Positions 36,101-45,353 are shown, counted from the stretch's first letter. The stretch is 64,000 nucleotides of DNA from Luteimonas sp. J29 (GCF_000472505.1 NZ_AWZR01000003.1:186001-250000); one strand, 5' to 3'. Notes: generated by a model not told the origin, from the sequence alone. Made by a program: numbers and translations.

Positions 36101-38091
36101 CGCACCAGGGTCACCTGCAGCCCCCTCGCCGGCCGCGGATTGCCGTCCGCGTCCACGCGCAGCAGTTCGAACCCGGGGCTGCTGTTGGCGTCGGCGCCGT
36201 CGCGGTCGTCGAACTGCGGGCGCACGCCGACGAGCGCGTCGGCCGGCCACAGCACCCGCTTCAGGCTGCGGCTGACGCTGCGCCCGCCGCTCTCGAACAG
36301 GCTGGCGCCGACCACGGCGGAGACCGGCGTGTCGCCCTTCACCTCTTCGGGCAGCGCGATGTCCTGCTCCAGCCGGCCGGCATCGTCGAGCCTGGCCTCG
36401 ACCACGTCCTTCGCCTCGCGCGGCAGGGCTACGGTGGGATCGCCAAAGAACCACCCGGGCATGTCCTCGAGCGGATGCTGCTCGACGGCCACCGTCAGGC
36501 GCGCTGTGATGCGGTTGCCGGCTGCGGGCGCGCCATACAGGTAGGCGCCGGTCGCCTGCAGCTTGAGCGGCTGGCCCGGGCGCAGGGTCTTCGGCGCCGC
36601 GTCCAGCTCCAGCTTCATGCGCTCGGGCAGGAACTCCTCGATCCGCAGGGCCATGCCCTGCACCGCCTCGCGGCTGGCCGGATCGGTGCGGAACTCCACC
36701 TGCCAGCGGCCCGTGGGCGCATCCACCGGCACCTCGCGCTCGAAGCTGTAGTACCCCAGCGCGCCCGGCTCGAGCCGGGTCTCGAAGAACGGCTTGCCGT
36801 CGGGCTGCTTGAGCCGCACGAACAGCGGCTGCGCCTTGCCCTCCCTGGCCGCCACCGGGCGCCCGTCGTGGTCGCGCAGCAGGGCCGAGACGCGCACGGT
36901 CTCGCCGGGGCGGTAGAGGTCGCGGCCCGACCAGGCGAACACGTCGAACCAGGCCTGTTCGCGGCCGGACACGGCGAACTCCGACAGGTCCAGCGCGGGC
37001 TGGTTGAACGGCAGCATCGAGACGTCGTTGCCGCGGCTGGCGACCAGCACGTCGCCTGCGTCCAGGGTGTAATCGATCAGGGCATTGCCGTTGGCGTCGG
37101 TGGTGGCGCGGTAGATCGCCTCGCCGCGGCGGTCGAGCACCTGCAGCGCCACCCCGCCGATCGCGCCACCGTCGCGCAGCGAGGCGGTGTGCACGAACAT
37201 CCGCTCGCGGTAGGCGCGCGCGTGCAGGCCGATGTCGCTGACGGTGAAGAACGCGGTCTCGAACTGGTCCTGGAACGAACCGGCGCGCTTCATCACCGCG
37301 AAGTACAGGCCCGGCTGCTGCAGCTCGGCGATGTCCTGCACCGGCAGGTAGGTCAGCACGCGCTCGTTGCGCTCGCCGCCGAGCACGAAGCGGTTGACGT
37401 ACACCGGCTCGGCGAGTCGCGACAGCGGCGACTTCCCGCCCCAGTCGGCCTCCAGCTCCCAGCTGCCGCGGCGGCCGCCGCGCTGGTAGTCGGCGAAGAA
37501 CTTTGGCAGCGAGGAGTCCCGGACCCGCAGGAACTCGACGTCGACCTCGTCCACGTTCACCGAGACTACCGGCAGGCCGCGCGATTCGCGCGCTGGCAGC
37601 ACGCTGCCCTGGGAGGCGAATCCGACCACCGGCTCCAGCTCGCCGGTGTAGACCTTCTCCTCGACGTCCTTGCCCAGTCGCGTGCCGTCGGCCGCGACCA
37701 GGTCGCCCGAGATGCGCACGGTGTAGTGGCTGTCCGCCTTCACGTGCGGGTAGCGCAGCACCTTGCCGTCGTCGGAGAGCGCCCAGCCGCTGGGTTCGGC
37801 GACGGGCTCGGCGAAGGTCAGCAGGCGGTCGAAGTCCTGGGTGCCGACCAGCGGCTGCGAGAACTCGAGTGCGATCGCCAGCGTGCCGTCGGCCTGGTCG
37901 GGCCAGGCGCGCACCAGGCCGAAGCCGTCGACCGTCTCGCGCTCGGCCCGGATCGCCTCGCCGCTGACCTCGGGCAACTGCCCGGTGCGGTTGCGCTCGC
38001 AGCCGGCCAGCGCCAGCAGCAGCAGCCCGAGCACCAGCAGGCACCGGCCGGCATGTCTCCGCAACCGCCGTCCACGCAGCATCCGCCCCAT
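33130..38091 (-). CDS. Bacterial alpha-2-macroglobulin lipoprotein
   Basis: The 1653-residue protein has a signal peptide with lipobox LAGC, so it is a periplasmic lipid-anchored protein. It shows the MG-domain row (for example GRDLYRPGETVRVSALLRDHDGRPV) and the thioester motif Cys1168-Ala-Glu-Gln in YPYGCAEQTTS. It is therefore the thioester-containing (YfhM/ECAM) type, able to trap proteases covalently. A C-terminal segment ends RPDVRGVGRAVPSSITVVQP. ATG at 38091 is preferred because AGGAGG lies just upstream; an ATG three codons later is possible. pbpC follows directly. Confidence 0.95.
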   Translation of the reverse strand: MGRMLRGRRLRRHAGRCLLVLGLLLLALAGCERNRTGQLPEVSGEAIRAERETVDGFGLVRAWPDQADGTLAIALEFSQPLVGTQDFDRLLTFAEPVAEPSGWALSDDGKVLRYPHVKADSHYTVRISGDLVAADGTRLGKDVEEKVYTGELEPVVGFASQGSVLPARESRGLPVVSVNVDEVDVEFLRVRDSSLPKFFADYQRGGRRGSWELEADWGGKSPLSRLAEPVYVNRFVLGGERNERVLTYLPVQDIAELQQPGLYFAVMKRAGSFQDQFETAFFTVSDIGLHARAYRERMFVHTASLRDGGAIGGVALQVLDRRGEAIYRATTDANGNALIDYTLDAGDVLVASRGNDVSMLPFNQPALDLSEFAVSGREQAWFDVFAWSGRDLYRPGETVRVSALLRDHDGRPVAAREGKAQPLFVRLKQPDGKPFFETRLEPGALGYYSFEREVPVDAPTGRWQVEFRTDPASREAVQGMALRIEEFLPERMKLELDAAPKTLRPGQPLKLQATGAYLYGAPAAGNRITARLTVAVEQHPLEDMPGWFFGDPTVALPREAKDVVEARLDDAGRLEQDIALPEEVKGDTPVSAVVGASLFESGGRSVSRSLKRVLWPADALVGVRPQFDDRDGADANSSPGFELLRVDADGNPRPARGLQVTLVREHRDYHWRHGDNGWEYEFSSRYENVESRTVDVGDTATRLTFPVEWGEYRLDVLDPETKLVTRYPFRAGWSWGDGNRGLDARPDKVKLSLDRSGYRAGDTLKVTVTPPHPGKGLLLVESDRLLYVQEIEARAGRSFEIPVTADWERHDVYVTALVFRGGSAASKVTPARAVGMAHVPMDRRDRRVAVGLRAPGRIAPEGPLQVVLSAPQLAGKEAWATVSAVDVGILNITRYPVPDARRHFFAQRRLGVDAWDVYGRVIESYEGGTARLRFGGDMALAALPQARRPTARVQTVDLFSGPVRLDAQGNARVRLDVPDFNGTLRVSALVYSADSYGSRETETLVRAPLVAEASMPRVLAPGDRGTVTLDLANYSGRDGRFDVRVEGIGPLSVADGTRQVALAADGRTTLNFPVTAGNGHTVAQVRVRVDGSGVKVDRRYDLPVRAAWPAILRSRTRVLDGAAPVVLDASLAQGLLPGSVAARFSASALPPIPFASAIRGALDYPYGCAEQTTSKGYAALQLDEATVAMLGIRDVDLQRRRQYVEGALGRLASMQQANGHFSMWGDGSYVNPLLTPYVVEFLLDAREGGFNVPEGLLQKALERLGEDLLAGGEQFYGRDHRSHLRLAYQAHAGYALARVNRAPLGTLRALYDNDRKHALGPMPLLHLGLALSLQGDGERGGKAIAEAFAFKGDRPGYLWDYGSRLRDQALMVALVHERGMAKPEHTARAVEVGRTLDARRTAGGGLYLSTQEQIALARLGRALAASPGHRVGGTLAEGGTAQEVPPARIVARSYDAAALARGVRFEPSIAAADGGDAGARPPLFVSIDVAGVPASPPPPDASTIKVERSFYTTGGKPWTPAPLREGDALIVAVSITSDVPVRDALLTDLLPAGLEIENFNLGDAKQWADVVVAGVNLGERSEAAKVRHEEFRDDRYVAALELDAGRTARVFYLVRAVTPGSYAVPPPMVEDMYRPDVRGVGRAVPSSITVVQP

Positions 38092-38116
38092 GACTCCTCC
38101 TCGCGTCCAGGCACCC

Positions 38117-38122
38117 AGTATA
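38117..38122 (-). promoter_or_regulatory. -10 box of the alpha-2-macroglobulin/pbpC operon
   Basis: TATACT on the minus strand (plus AGTATA) lies in GC-rich sequence 25 bases before the start codon. Transcription would begin near 38110. The -35 box is weak. Confidence 0.45.
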
Positions 38123-38276
38123 GGCGCGGCCACGGGGCTTCGACCGCCGCGCGGGATGGCCCCAGGACGGCCCATCGGGCGCGTGCCATGCCGTGGCGGT
38201 CGCGGATCACGCCGGTCGTTCCCATCGTGCCGTCGCCCGCGCCGATCGCCACCCGGCTCGCGAAGGCCGGACGGCA

Positions 38277-38301
38277 GGAGGCCCGCCAATGGCGGGCCTC
38301 C
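38277..38301 (-). terminator. Hairpin downstream of gyrA
   Basis: An 11-bp perfect stem GGAGGCCCGCC-AAT-GGCGGGCCTCC lies 28 bases after the gyrA stop. The sequence after it on the minus strand is TGCCG, so there is no T-run; it may need Rho or act by stabilising the transcript. Confidence 0.5.
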
Positions 38302-38328
38302 CCTGTTCCCCGTCGCGCGCGGAAGGCG

Positions 38329-40929
38329 TCAGGCGCCTGGCTGCAGCCCCGCGTCCGTCCGTGCGTCGGTCGCCGCCTCGGGCGATGCCTCGGCGTCGCC
38401 CTCGAACGAGGCGTCTACGCGTTCGATCGCCTGCAGCGATTCACCCTCGCCCAGCCGCATCAGGGTCACGCCCTGGGTGTTGCGGCCGACCTGGGAGATC
38501 TCGGCGGCGCGGGTGCGCACCAGGGTGCCGCCGTCGGAGATCAGCAGCACCTCGTGCTGTTCCGACAGCTGGATCGCGCCGACCAGCCTGCCGTTGCGGG
38601 CGGTGGTCTGCAGCGCGATCACGCCCTGGGTGCCACGGCCCTTCTTCGGGTACTCGGCCAGCGGGGTGCGCTTGCCGTAGCCGCGTTCGCTGGCGGTGAG
38701 GATGTCGCCGTCGCCGTCGATCACCACCAGGCTGCGCACTTCTTCGCCCTCGGCCAGGCGGATGCCGCGCACGCCGGTGGCGGTGCGGCCCATCGGGCGT
38801 ACCGAGGCCTCGTCGAAGCGCACCGCCTTGCCGTTGCTGGCGAACAGCATGATGTCGCGGCTGCCGTCGGTGAGCTCGACGTCCACCAGGGCGTCGCCGT
38901 CCTCGAGGTTGATCGCGATCTTGCCGCGCGCCAGGCGGTAGGCGAACTCGGTCAGCGGGGTCTTCTTCACCGTGCCCTTGCGGGTGGCGAAGAACACGTA
39001 GCGGTCCTCGGCGTACTCGCGCACCGGCACCACGGCCTGCACCTTCTCGCCCTCCTCCAGCGCGATCCAGTTGACGATCGGACGGCCGCGCGCGTTCGGG
39101 CCGGCCTCGGGCAGCTGGTGCACCGGCAACCAGAACACGCGGCCGGCGCTGGTGAAGGTCAGCAGGGTGTCGTGGGTGTTCACCAGCCACAGCTGGTCGA
39201 TGAAATCCTCGTCCTTGGTGGTCGCGGCGTTGCGGCCGCGGCCGCCGCGGCGCTGGGCGCGGTAGGACGTCACCGGCTGGCGCTTGGCGTAGCCGGCGTG
39301 CGAGAGCGTGACCACCACGTCCTCGGGCGCGATCAGGTCGAGGATGTCGAGGTCTTCCTCGCTGGCGCGGATCTCGCTGCGGCGCGCGTCGCCGAACTCT
39401 TCCTTGACGTTGCGCAGCTCGGTGCGGATCACCTCCAGCAGCACGTCCGGATCCTCGAGGATCTCGATCAGGCCGCGGATGGTCTCGAGCAGCTGGCGGT
39501 ACTCCTCGGTCAGCTTCTCCTGCTCCAGGCCGGTCAGGCGGTGCAGGCGCATCTCCAGGATCTGCTGGGCCTGGGTCTCGGTGAGCTGGTAGCCGTCGGC
39601 CAGCAGGCCCACGCCCGGCGGCAGGTCCTCCGGCCGCGAGGCCTCGGCCCCGGCCGCGCCGAGCAGCGCACCGACCAGGCCCGGCTGCCACAGCCGGCCG
39701 AGCATGCGCTCCCTGGCGACCTGCGGGTTCTCCGAGGTCTTGATCAGCTCGATCATCTCGTCGATGTTGGCGAGCGCGACGGTCAGACCTTCCAGCACGT
39801 GGGCGCGGGCGCGCGCCTTGCGCAGCTCGAAGATCGTCCTGCGCGTGACCACCTCGCGGCGGTGGCGGACGAAGGCCTCGAGGATCTGCTTGAGGTCGAG
39901 CAGCTGCGGGCGGCCATCGACCAGCGCGACCATGTTGATGCCGAACACCGACTCGAGCTGGGTCTGCGCGTAGAGGTTGTTGAGCACGACCTCGGCCGAC
40001 TCGCCGCGCTTGATCTCGATGTAGATGCGCATGCCGTCCTTGTCGGACTCGTCGCGCAGCTCCGAGATGCCCTCGATCTTCTTTTCCTTGACCAGCTCGG
40101 CGATCTTCTCGATCAGCCGCGCCTTGTTCACCTGGTAGGGGATCTCGGTGACTATGATCGACTCGCGGCCGTTGTCGGCCACCTCGATGTCGCACTTCGC
40201 CCGGATCCGCACCCGGCCGCGGCCGGTGCGGTAGGCCAGGTGGATGCCGCCGACGCCGTTGATGATGCCGCCGGTGGGGAAGTCGGGGCCGGGGACGTGC
40301 TCCATCAGGCCGTCGACGTCGATCTCCGGGTTGTCGATCAGCGCGATCAGCGCGTCCACCACCTCGCCCAGGTTATGCGGCGGGATGTTGGTGGCCATGC
40401 CGACCGCGATGCCGGCCGAGCCGTTGACCAGCAGGTTCGGGAACCGGGTCGGCATCACCGACGGTTCCAGCTCCTTCTCGTCGTAGTTGGGCACGAAGTC
40501 GACGGTTTCCTTGTCGATGTCGGCCATCAGCTCGTGGGTGATGCGCGCCATGCGCGCCTCGGTGTAGCGCATGGCCGCGGCCGAGTCGCCGTCGATCGAG
40601 CCGAAGTTGCCCTGCCCGTCCACCAGCAGGTAGCGCAGCGAGAACGGCTGCGCCATCCGCACCAGGGTGTCGTACACCGACTGGTCGCCGTGCGGGTGGT
40701 ACTTGCCGATGACGTCGCCGACGATGCGCGCCGACTTGTAGTACGGCTTGTTGCTGTGCGCGCCCAGCTCGTTCATCGCGTGCAGCACGCGCCGGTGCAC
40801 CGGCTTGAGGCCGTCCCGGACGTCCGGCAGCGCGCGGCCCACGATCACGCTCATGGCGTAATCGAGGTAGCTGCGCCGCATTTCGTCTTCGAGGTTGACC
40901 GGGATGATTTCCTGGGCGAGATCGGTCAT
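38329..40929 (-). CDS. gyrA: DNA gyrase subunit A
   Basis: The protein has 866 residues. The catalytic Tyr122 lies in [11 protein letters not shown], and the GyrA box and C-terminal beta-pinwheel repeats follow (for example [16 protein letters not shown]). It introduces negative supercoils together with GyrB. The quinolone-resistance-determining region reads [10 protein letters not shown], so position 83 (E. coli numbering, which coincides here) is Gln rather than Ser. Asp87 is retained. ATG at 40929 starts [29 protein letters not shown], the family N-terminus. Confidence 0.97.
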   Translation of the reverse strand: MTDLAQEIIPVNLEDEMRRSYLDYAMSVIVGRALPDVRDGLKPVHRRVLHAMNELGAHSNKPYYKSARIVGDVIGKYHPHGDQSVYDTLVRMAQPFSLRYLLVDGQGNFGSIDGDSAAAMRYTEARMARITHELMADIDKETVDFVPNYDEKELEPSVMPTRFPNLLVNGSAGIAVGMATNIPPHNLGEVVDALIALIDNPEIDVDGLMEHVPGPDFPTGGIINGVGGIHLAYRTGRGRVRIRAKCDIEVADNGRESIIVTEIPYQVNKARLIEKIAELVKEKKIEGISELRDESDKDGMRIYIEIKRGESAEVVLNNLYAQTQLESVFGINMVALVDGRPQLLDLKQILEAFVRHRREVVTRRTIFELRKARARAHVLEGLTVALANIDEMIELIKTSENPQVARERMLGRLWQPGLVGALLGAAGAEASRPEDLPPGVGLLADGYQLTETQAQQILEMRLHRLTGLEQEKLTEEYRQLLETIRGLIEILEDPDVLLEVIRTELRNVKEEFGDARRSEIRASEEDLDILDLIAPEDVVVTLSHAGYAKRQPVTSYRAQRRGGRGRNAATTKDEDFIDQLWLVNTHDTLLTFTSAGRVFWLPVHQLPEAGPNARGRPIVNWIALEEGEKVQAVVPVREYAEDRYVFFATRKGTVKKTPLTEFAYRLARGKIAINLEDGDALVDVELTDGSRDIMLFASNGKAVRFDEASVRPMGRTATGVRGIRLAEGEEVRSLVVIDGDGDILTASERGYGKRTPLAEYPKKGRGTQGVIALQTTARNGRLVGAIQLSEQHEVLLISDGGTLVRTRAAEISQVGRNTQGVTLMRLGEGESLQAIERVDASFEGDAEASPEAATDARTDAGLQPGA

Positions 40930-41035
40930 CGAGTTGCTAGCGTCCTGTATGTGCCGTGCTTCCCCGAGGCCGCCGGCAGCCGCCCGGAAAAACGTGACGG
41001 CGGGCCCGTTCGGCCGCGCCGGAATCAACCGTGGA

Positions 41036-41041
41036 ATGGTA
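41036..41041 (-). promoter_or_regulatory. Possible gyrA -10 box
   Basis: TACCAT on the minus strand (plus ATGGTA), with TGGCCA 17 bases upstream as a weak -35, lies 107 bases before the gyrA start. The match is modest. Nothing else promoter-like was seen in the 296-bp gyrA/GntR gap on this strand. Confidence 0.3.
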
Positions 41042-41183
41042 CCACGCGCGGCACCGATTGGCCAGTAATTTCCAGCGGAAAAACAAGTACTTGCGCACCC
41101 GGAGGGTGGCCACTGGCCGGTCCGCCGACGGCTTGCCGCGGCCGCCTGGGAATTGGCTCCTGCGACATGCCGGTGATCGGCGC

Positions 41184-41225
41184 TTGTCCGGCACGGGGCT
41201 ACTGTGCATACACTATATGCACAGT
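41184..41225 (+). promoter_or_regulatory. Promoter and operator of the second GntR/ABC operon, abutting the start codon
   Basis: ACTGTGCATA (41201-41210) and TATGCACAGT (41216-41225) are perfect 10-bp inverted repeats separated by CACTA. The right arm ends one base before the GntR ATG. A -35 TTGTCC lies at 41184-41189, and a -10 TACACT (41209-41214) lies inside the operator. Transcription would start near 41221, about five bases before the ATG. No ribosome binding site can fit, so the mRNA may be leaderless or nearly so. Confidence 0.6.
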
Positions 41226-41618
41226 ATGAACACCGACCTCCACATCTCGCAGGCCGATGCGCGGCCCATGTATCTCCAGATCGTGGACCAGATCCGCGCG
41301 CGCATCGCCTCGGGCGAGTGGCCGGCCGGGCAGGAACTGCCTTCGATCCGGGCGCTGGCGGCGGCGATCCGGGTCAGCGTGATCACGGTCAAGCGCGCCT
41401 ACCTCGACCTCGAGTCGGAGGGGGTGATCGTCACCCGGCAGGGCAAGGGCTCGTTCGTGGCCGACAGCGGCCGCGGCAGCGCCGCCAGCGCCCGGCTGCA
41501 GCAGGTGCTCGACGGACACCTGCGCGAAGCGGCCTCGATCGCGCGCCAGCTCGGCATGGACGACGAGGAACTCGAAGCACGACTGCGCAGCGCGCTGCGC
41601 ACCGGGAGCACGCCATGA
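41226..41618 (+). CDS. GntR-family regulator, YtrA subfamily
   Basis: The 130-residue protein is a winged helix ([65 protein letters not shown]) plus a short helical tail ([35 protein letters not shown]). It is a distant relative of the GntR gene at 9453, but they are not recent duplicates. It likely represses its own operon through the palindrome just upstream. ATG at 41217 would add three residues and lies inside the operator. The stop overlaps the ATPase start (ATGA). Confidence 0.9.
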   Translation: MNTDLHISQADARPMYLQIVDQIRARIASGEWPAGQELPSIRALAAAIRVSVITVKRAYLDLESEGVIVTRQGKGSFVADSGRGSAASARLQQVLDGHLREAASIARQLGMDDEELEARLRSALRTGSTP

Positions 41619-42505
41619 GCACCACCGCCCACCTGCGCATGCGGGGCGTCAGCAAGGCCTACCGCTTCTTCCAGCTGCAGGGGATCTCCTTCGACCTGGA
41701 GCCCGGTGAGGTGCTGGGCCTGGTCGGCCCCAACGGCGCCGGCAAGAGCACCACGATCCGCATGGCCATGGGCATGCTGGCCCCGGACGCGGGCGAGATC
41801 CGCGTCCTCGGCCACGCCATGCCCTCGGCGCAGGCCGAGGCCAAGCGCGACGTCGGCTACGTCTCGGCCGACTTGCGCCTGGTGCCGAACGCGACCCTGG
41901 GCTGGCACATGGCCTTCGTGTCGTCGGTCTACCCGGGCTGGGATCCCGATTACGCCGCCACCCTGCTGCGCCGCTTCAACCTGCATCCGCAGCAGACCGC
42001 CCGGACCCTCTCCCACGGCGAACAGGTCAAGGCCGCGATGCTGCTGGCGCTGGCGCGGCGGCCGCGCCTGCTGCTGCTCGACGAGCCGGGCAACGGCCTC
42101 GATCCGGTCGCGCGCCAGGAGCTGCTCACCGAGTTCATGGACGTGCTGCGCGACGACAGCCGCTCGATCCTGTTCTCCTCGCACAACACCGCCGACGTCG
42201 AGCGCATCTCCGACCGCATCGCCTTCATGGACCGCGGCCGGCTGCTGGAATGCAGCGACAGGGAAGCGTTCCTGGAGCGCTGGCGCCGCATCGATGTGCA
42301 GCTGGAGCCCGGCGCCGCCCTGCCCCCGCTGCCGCACATCGTGGCCGAGTCCGGCGAGGGCCGCTTCCGCACCCTCACCACCAACCGCTTCGACGAGGCG
42401 CAGCTCGCGCTGCTGGGCGGCGCCGTGCGCGGCGTCCAGCGCATGAGCCTGGAGGAGATCTTCGTCGCCAACGTCATGCACCACCGCGAGGGGCGCGCCC
42501 CATGA
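41615..42505 (+). CDS. ABC transporter ATP-binding protein
   Basis: The 296-residue ATPase has Walker A GPNGAGKST (residues 38-46), signature LSHGEQ (Gln-less variant of LSGGQ), Walker B LLLLDEPGNGLDP and switch His in SSHNTADVERIS. About 70 residues follow the nucleotide-binding domain. It belongs to the exporter type with short GntR regulators upstream. It is translationally coupled to its neighbours on both sides by ATGA overlaps. Together with the permease downstream it makes one of two possible exporter pairs in the operon. Confidence 0.92.
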   Translation: MSTTAHLRMRGVSKAYRFFQLQGISFDLEPGEVLGLVGPNGAGKSTTIRMAMGMLAPDAGEIRVLGHAMPSAQAEAKRDVGYVSADLRLVPNATLGWHMAFVSSVYPGWDPDYAATLLRRFNLHPQQTARTLSHGEQVKAAMLLALARRPRLLLLDEPGNGLDPVARQELLTEFMDVLRDDSRSILFSSHNTADVERISDRIAFMDRGRLLECSDREAFLERWRRIDVQLEPGAALPPLPHIVAESGEGRFRTLTTNRFDEAQLALLGGAVRGVQRMSLEEIFVANVMHHREGRAP

Positions 42506-43170
42506 ACGGCATCACCACCCGGCTCATCGCCAAGGAGCTCCACGTCCACCGCTGGACGATGCTGGCGACCGCCGCCGCGGCCATGTTCTCGGCGCTGGCC
42601 TGCGCGGCGGGCGGAGCCGCCTTCAACGTCGGCTCCATCGCCTGGCTGACCGCGGTGATCGCCGGCGGCGCGATGCTGGCGATCTACGGCGTGGCCAACG
42701 AGCGCAAGGAGCGGTCGCTGCAGTTCCTGCTCGCCCTTCCGGTCTCGATCCCGCAGTACGTGCTGGCCAAGACCCTGGGCCTGTTGCTGTGCTTCGCCCT
42801 GCCCTGGCTCGCCGCCTCGGTCTCGGCGGTGGTGGCGGTGCTGGCCTCGCCGGCGATCCCCGACGGCCTGCTGCCGTTCGTGGTGGCGATGTGCGGCTTC
42901 CTGCTCGCCAACTTCGCCGTCGTGCTCTGCGCCGGGCTGCATGCGCGCTCGGAAGGCGCGATGACCGCCGCGATCATCGTCACCAACATGTCGGTGAGCC
43001 TGTTCATGTTCGGCGTCGGCGCCCTGCCCGGCATCCGCAACCACCTCGGGGCGGAGGCGCCGGTGTGGAACGGCACCGTGGCCGGCGTGGTGCTGGTCGA
43101 ACTCCTCGTCTTCGCCATCGCCCTCCTGCTCCCGCAACTCACCGTCGCGCGCCGTCGCGACTTCCTCTGA
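42502..43170 (+). CDS. ABC-2-type permease, short form
   Basis: The 222-residue membrane protein has six hydrophobic segments (MLATAAAAMFSALACAAGGAAF; IAWLTAVIAGGAMLAIYGVA; TLGLLLCFALPWLAASVSAVVAVLAS; LLPFVVAMCGFLLANFAVVLCAGL; AAIIVTNMSVSLFMFGVGA; AGVVLVELLVFAIALLL). The cytoplasmic NERKERSLQFLLALPVSIPQYVLAK is the usual coupling motif of ABC-2 permeases. It is coupled to the ATPase gene by an ATGA overlap. The acyltransferase-ATPase gene begins 12 bases later. Confidence 0.85.
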   Translation: MNGITTRLIAKELHVHRWTMLATAAAAMFSALACAAGGAAFNVGSIAWLTAVIAGGAMLAIYGVANERKERSLQFLLALPVSIPQYVLAKTLGLLLCFALPWLAASVSAVVAVLASPAIPDGLLPFVVAMCGFLLANFAVVLCAGLHARSEGAMTAAIIVTNMSVSLFMFGVGALPGIRNHLGAEAPVWNGTVAGVVLVELLVFAIALLLPQLTVARRRDFL

Positions 43171-43181
43171 AGGACACCGCC

Positions 43182-45353
43182 ATGTCCCACCACGACCACC
43201 AGCGCCTGCATGCGCTGGACGCCGTCCGCGGCTTCGCGCTCCTGCTCGGCGTCGCCTTCCACGCCGCCCTGTCGTTCATGCCCGGCTGGCCGCCGGGGCT
43301 GTGGGCGATGCAGGACAACTCGCCCAGCGCGTTCCTCGGCGGCGCCGCCTTCGTCTCCCATGCGTTCCGGATGACCCTGTTCTTCTTCATCGCCGGCTAC
43401 TTCGCGCGCCTGCTGCACGGCAGGCTCGGCACGGCCGGGTTCTGGAAGAACCGCGCCCTGCGGATCGGCGTGCCGCTGGTGGCCGGCTGGGTGGTGCTGT
43501 TCCCGCTGATCTCGGCGGTCTGGCTCGCGGGCCTTACCAAGGTGTTCGGGGGCGCGCTGCCGGAGATGCCCGGGATGCCGAAGGTGGCCGGGGCGTTCCC
43601 GCTGACCCATCTCTGGTTCCTGTACCAGCTGCTGCAGTTCTACGCGCTGGCCCTGCTGCTGGCGGGACTGGTCGCGCGACTGGACCGCGGCCAGGCGCTG
43701 CGCGGCCTGGCCGACCGGGCGGTCGCGTCCGTGCTGCGCCTGCCCGTCGTCGCGGTGGTGGTGCTGGCCCTGCCCGTCGCCTGTGCGCTGCTGCCGCTGC
43801 CGAACTGGTTCTACTGGACCGGGATTCCCACGCCCGACCAGACCCTCATTCCCCAGGTGGCGCCGCTGGTCGGCTACGGCACCGCCTTCGCGACGGGCTG
43901 GCTGGTGCACCGTTCGGCTGGCGCACTCCCGGCGCTGGCGCGCCACTGGCTGCCCAACCTGCTGGCCGGCGCGCTGGCCGCGGCCTGGATGCTCGCGGGC
44001 ATGCGCACCACGCCGATGGCACCCGACGGCGTCCCCGCCGAGCCGCTGGTCCTGTTCGACGGCGCGGTGCTGACCAAGTCCGGCTTCGCCCTGATGCACG
44101 GCATCGCGGCCTGGGGCCTGGCGCTGGGCCTGACCGGCGCCGCCCTGCGCTGGCTCGACGGCTACAGCCCGGTGCGCCGCTACGTCGCCGACGCCTCGTA
44201 CTGGATCTACCTCGCGCACCTGCCCGTGGTGGCCGCGCTGCAGGTCTGGGTGGGCCACTGGCCGCTGCACTGGAGCCTGAAGTATCCCTTCGTCCTGGTC
44301 GCCAGCCTGGCCGTGCTGTTCGCCAGCTACCACTGGCTGGTGCGGCCGACGCTGATCGGCCAGCTGCTCAACGGCCGGCGCGTGCGCCGCTGCAAGGGCG
44401 ACTCGCCGCGGCCGGAGCCGCCGTCGCCGGCGCCGCACCCCACGCGCTCGAGCGCGACGCGCGACGGAGCCTCGCCCGTGGCCTCCCTGCAGGGCATCAC
44501 CCGCAGCTTCGGCGGCGTGGTCGCGCTGGACCGCGTGGAGCTGCAGCTGCGCCACGGCGAGCTGCTGGCCCTGCTCGGCCCGAACGGCGCCGGCAAGACC
44601 ACCGCGATCTCGCTGTGGCTCGGCCTGCTCGAACCCGATGCCGGCAGGGTCGAACTGCTCGGCGGCCCACCGCAGGAGACCGCGCGCCGCCAGGGCCTGG
44701 GGGCGATGATGCAGGACGTGGAACTGCCCAGGGAGCTGACCCCGCGCGAACTGGTGCGGCTGGCCTCGAGCTACTACGCCGACCCGCTCGACCTCGACGA
44801 ATGCCTGCGCCGCGCCGGCGCCACCGCGTTCGCCGACCGTGCCTACGGCAAGCTGTCCGGCGGCCAGAAGCGGCTGGCGCAGTTCGCGGTCGCCATCTGC
44901 GGCCAGCCGCGGGTGCTGTTCCTCGACGAACCCTCGGTCGGCCTCGACGTGCAGGCGCGCGAAGCGCTGTGGGCCAGCATCCGCGGCCTGCTCGCGACCG
45001 GCTGCTCGATCGTGCTGACCACGCACTACCTCGAGGAAGCCGAGGCGCTGGCCGACCGCGTGGCGGTGATCGCGAAGGGGCGGCTCGTCGCTTCGGGCAG
45101 CGTCGACGAGATGCGCGCCCTGGTCGCGCGCCGCCAGGTCAGCTGCGAGACCCGGCTGGACGAGGCCGAGGTCGCCGCCTGGCCCGGCGTGCAGGAGGTG
45201 CGCCGGGAGCGAAACCGCCTGCACCTGACCGCCATCGATGCCGAGCGCGTGGTGCGCCGGTTGCTGGACCAGGATCCGGCCCTGTCCCGGCTGGAGGTGC
45301 GCGAGGCCGGACTCAACGAAGCCTTCAACACCCTCACGAAGGAGGCCGCATGA
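43182..45353 (+). CDS. Acyltransferase-3 membrane domain fused to an ABC transporter ATPase
   Basis: One uninterrupted 723-codon frame holds two proteins. Residues 1 to about 400 are an acyltransferase-3 (AT3) membrane protein with about ten hydrophobic helices and the start LHALDAVRGFALLLGVAFHAALSF, including the AT3 R-x-x-A motif. A Pro/Arg-rich linker (about 403-432) leads to an ATPase with LLGPNGAGKTTAISLWLGLL, signature LSGGQKRLAQF, LFLDEPSVGLD and LTTHYLEEAEALADRVAVI. An in-frame GTG at 44478 has GGAG eight bases upstream, so the ATPase could also be made separately. AT3 proteins acylate cell-surface sugars. AAGGA precedes the ATG at 43182; the ABC-2 permease gene overlaps the end. Confidence 0.8.
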   Translation: MSHHDHQRLHALDAVRGFALLLGVAFHAALSFMPGWPPGLWAMQDNSPSAFLGGAAFVSHAFRMTLFFFIAGYFARLLHGRLGTAGFWKNRALRIGVPLVAGWVVLFPLISAVWLAGLTKVFGGALPEMPGMPKVAGAFPLTHLWFLYQLLQFYALALLLAGLVARLDRGQALRGLADRAVASVLRLPVVAVVVLALPVACALLPLPNWFYWTGIPTPDQTLIPQVAPLVGYGTAFATGWLVHRSAGALPALARHWLPNLLAGALAAAWMLAGMRTTPMAPDGVPAEPLVLFDGAVLTKSGFALMHGIAAWGLALGLTGAALRWLDGYSPVRRYVADASYWIYLAHLPVVAALQVWVGHWPLHWSLKYPFVLVASLAVLFASYHWLVRPTLIGQLLNGRRVRRCKGDSPRPEPPSPAPHPTRSSATRDGASPVASLQGITRSFGGVVALDRVELQLRHGELLALLGPNGAGKTTAISLWLGLLEPDAGRVELLGGPPQETARRQGLGAMMQDVELPRELTPRELVRLASSYYADPLDLDECLRRAGATAFADRAYGKLSGGQKRLAQFAVAICGQPRVLFLDEPSVGLDVQAREALWASIRGLLATGCSIVLTTHYLEEAEALADRVAVIAKGRLVASGSVDEMRALVARRQVSCETRLDEAEVAAWPGVQEVRRERNRLHLTAIDAERVVRRLLDQDPALSRLEVREAGLNEAFNTLTKEAA

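Noticed and set aside
32107..41229. A plus-strand open frame of about 3040 codons opposite pbpC, the alpha-2-macroglobulin gene and gyrA
   Set aside because: It runs antisense across three well-identified genes and shows no protein family motifs. It is the usual open shadow frame produced by extreme GC content at third codon positions.
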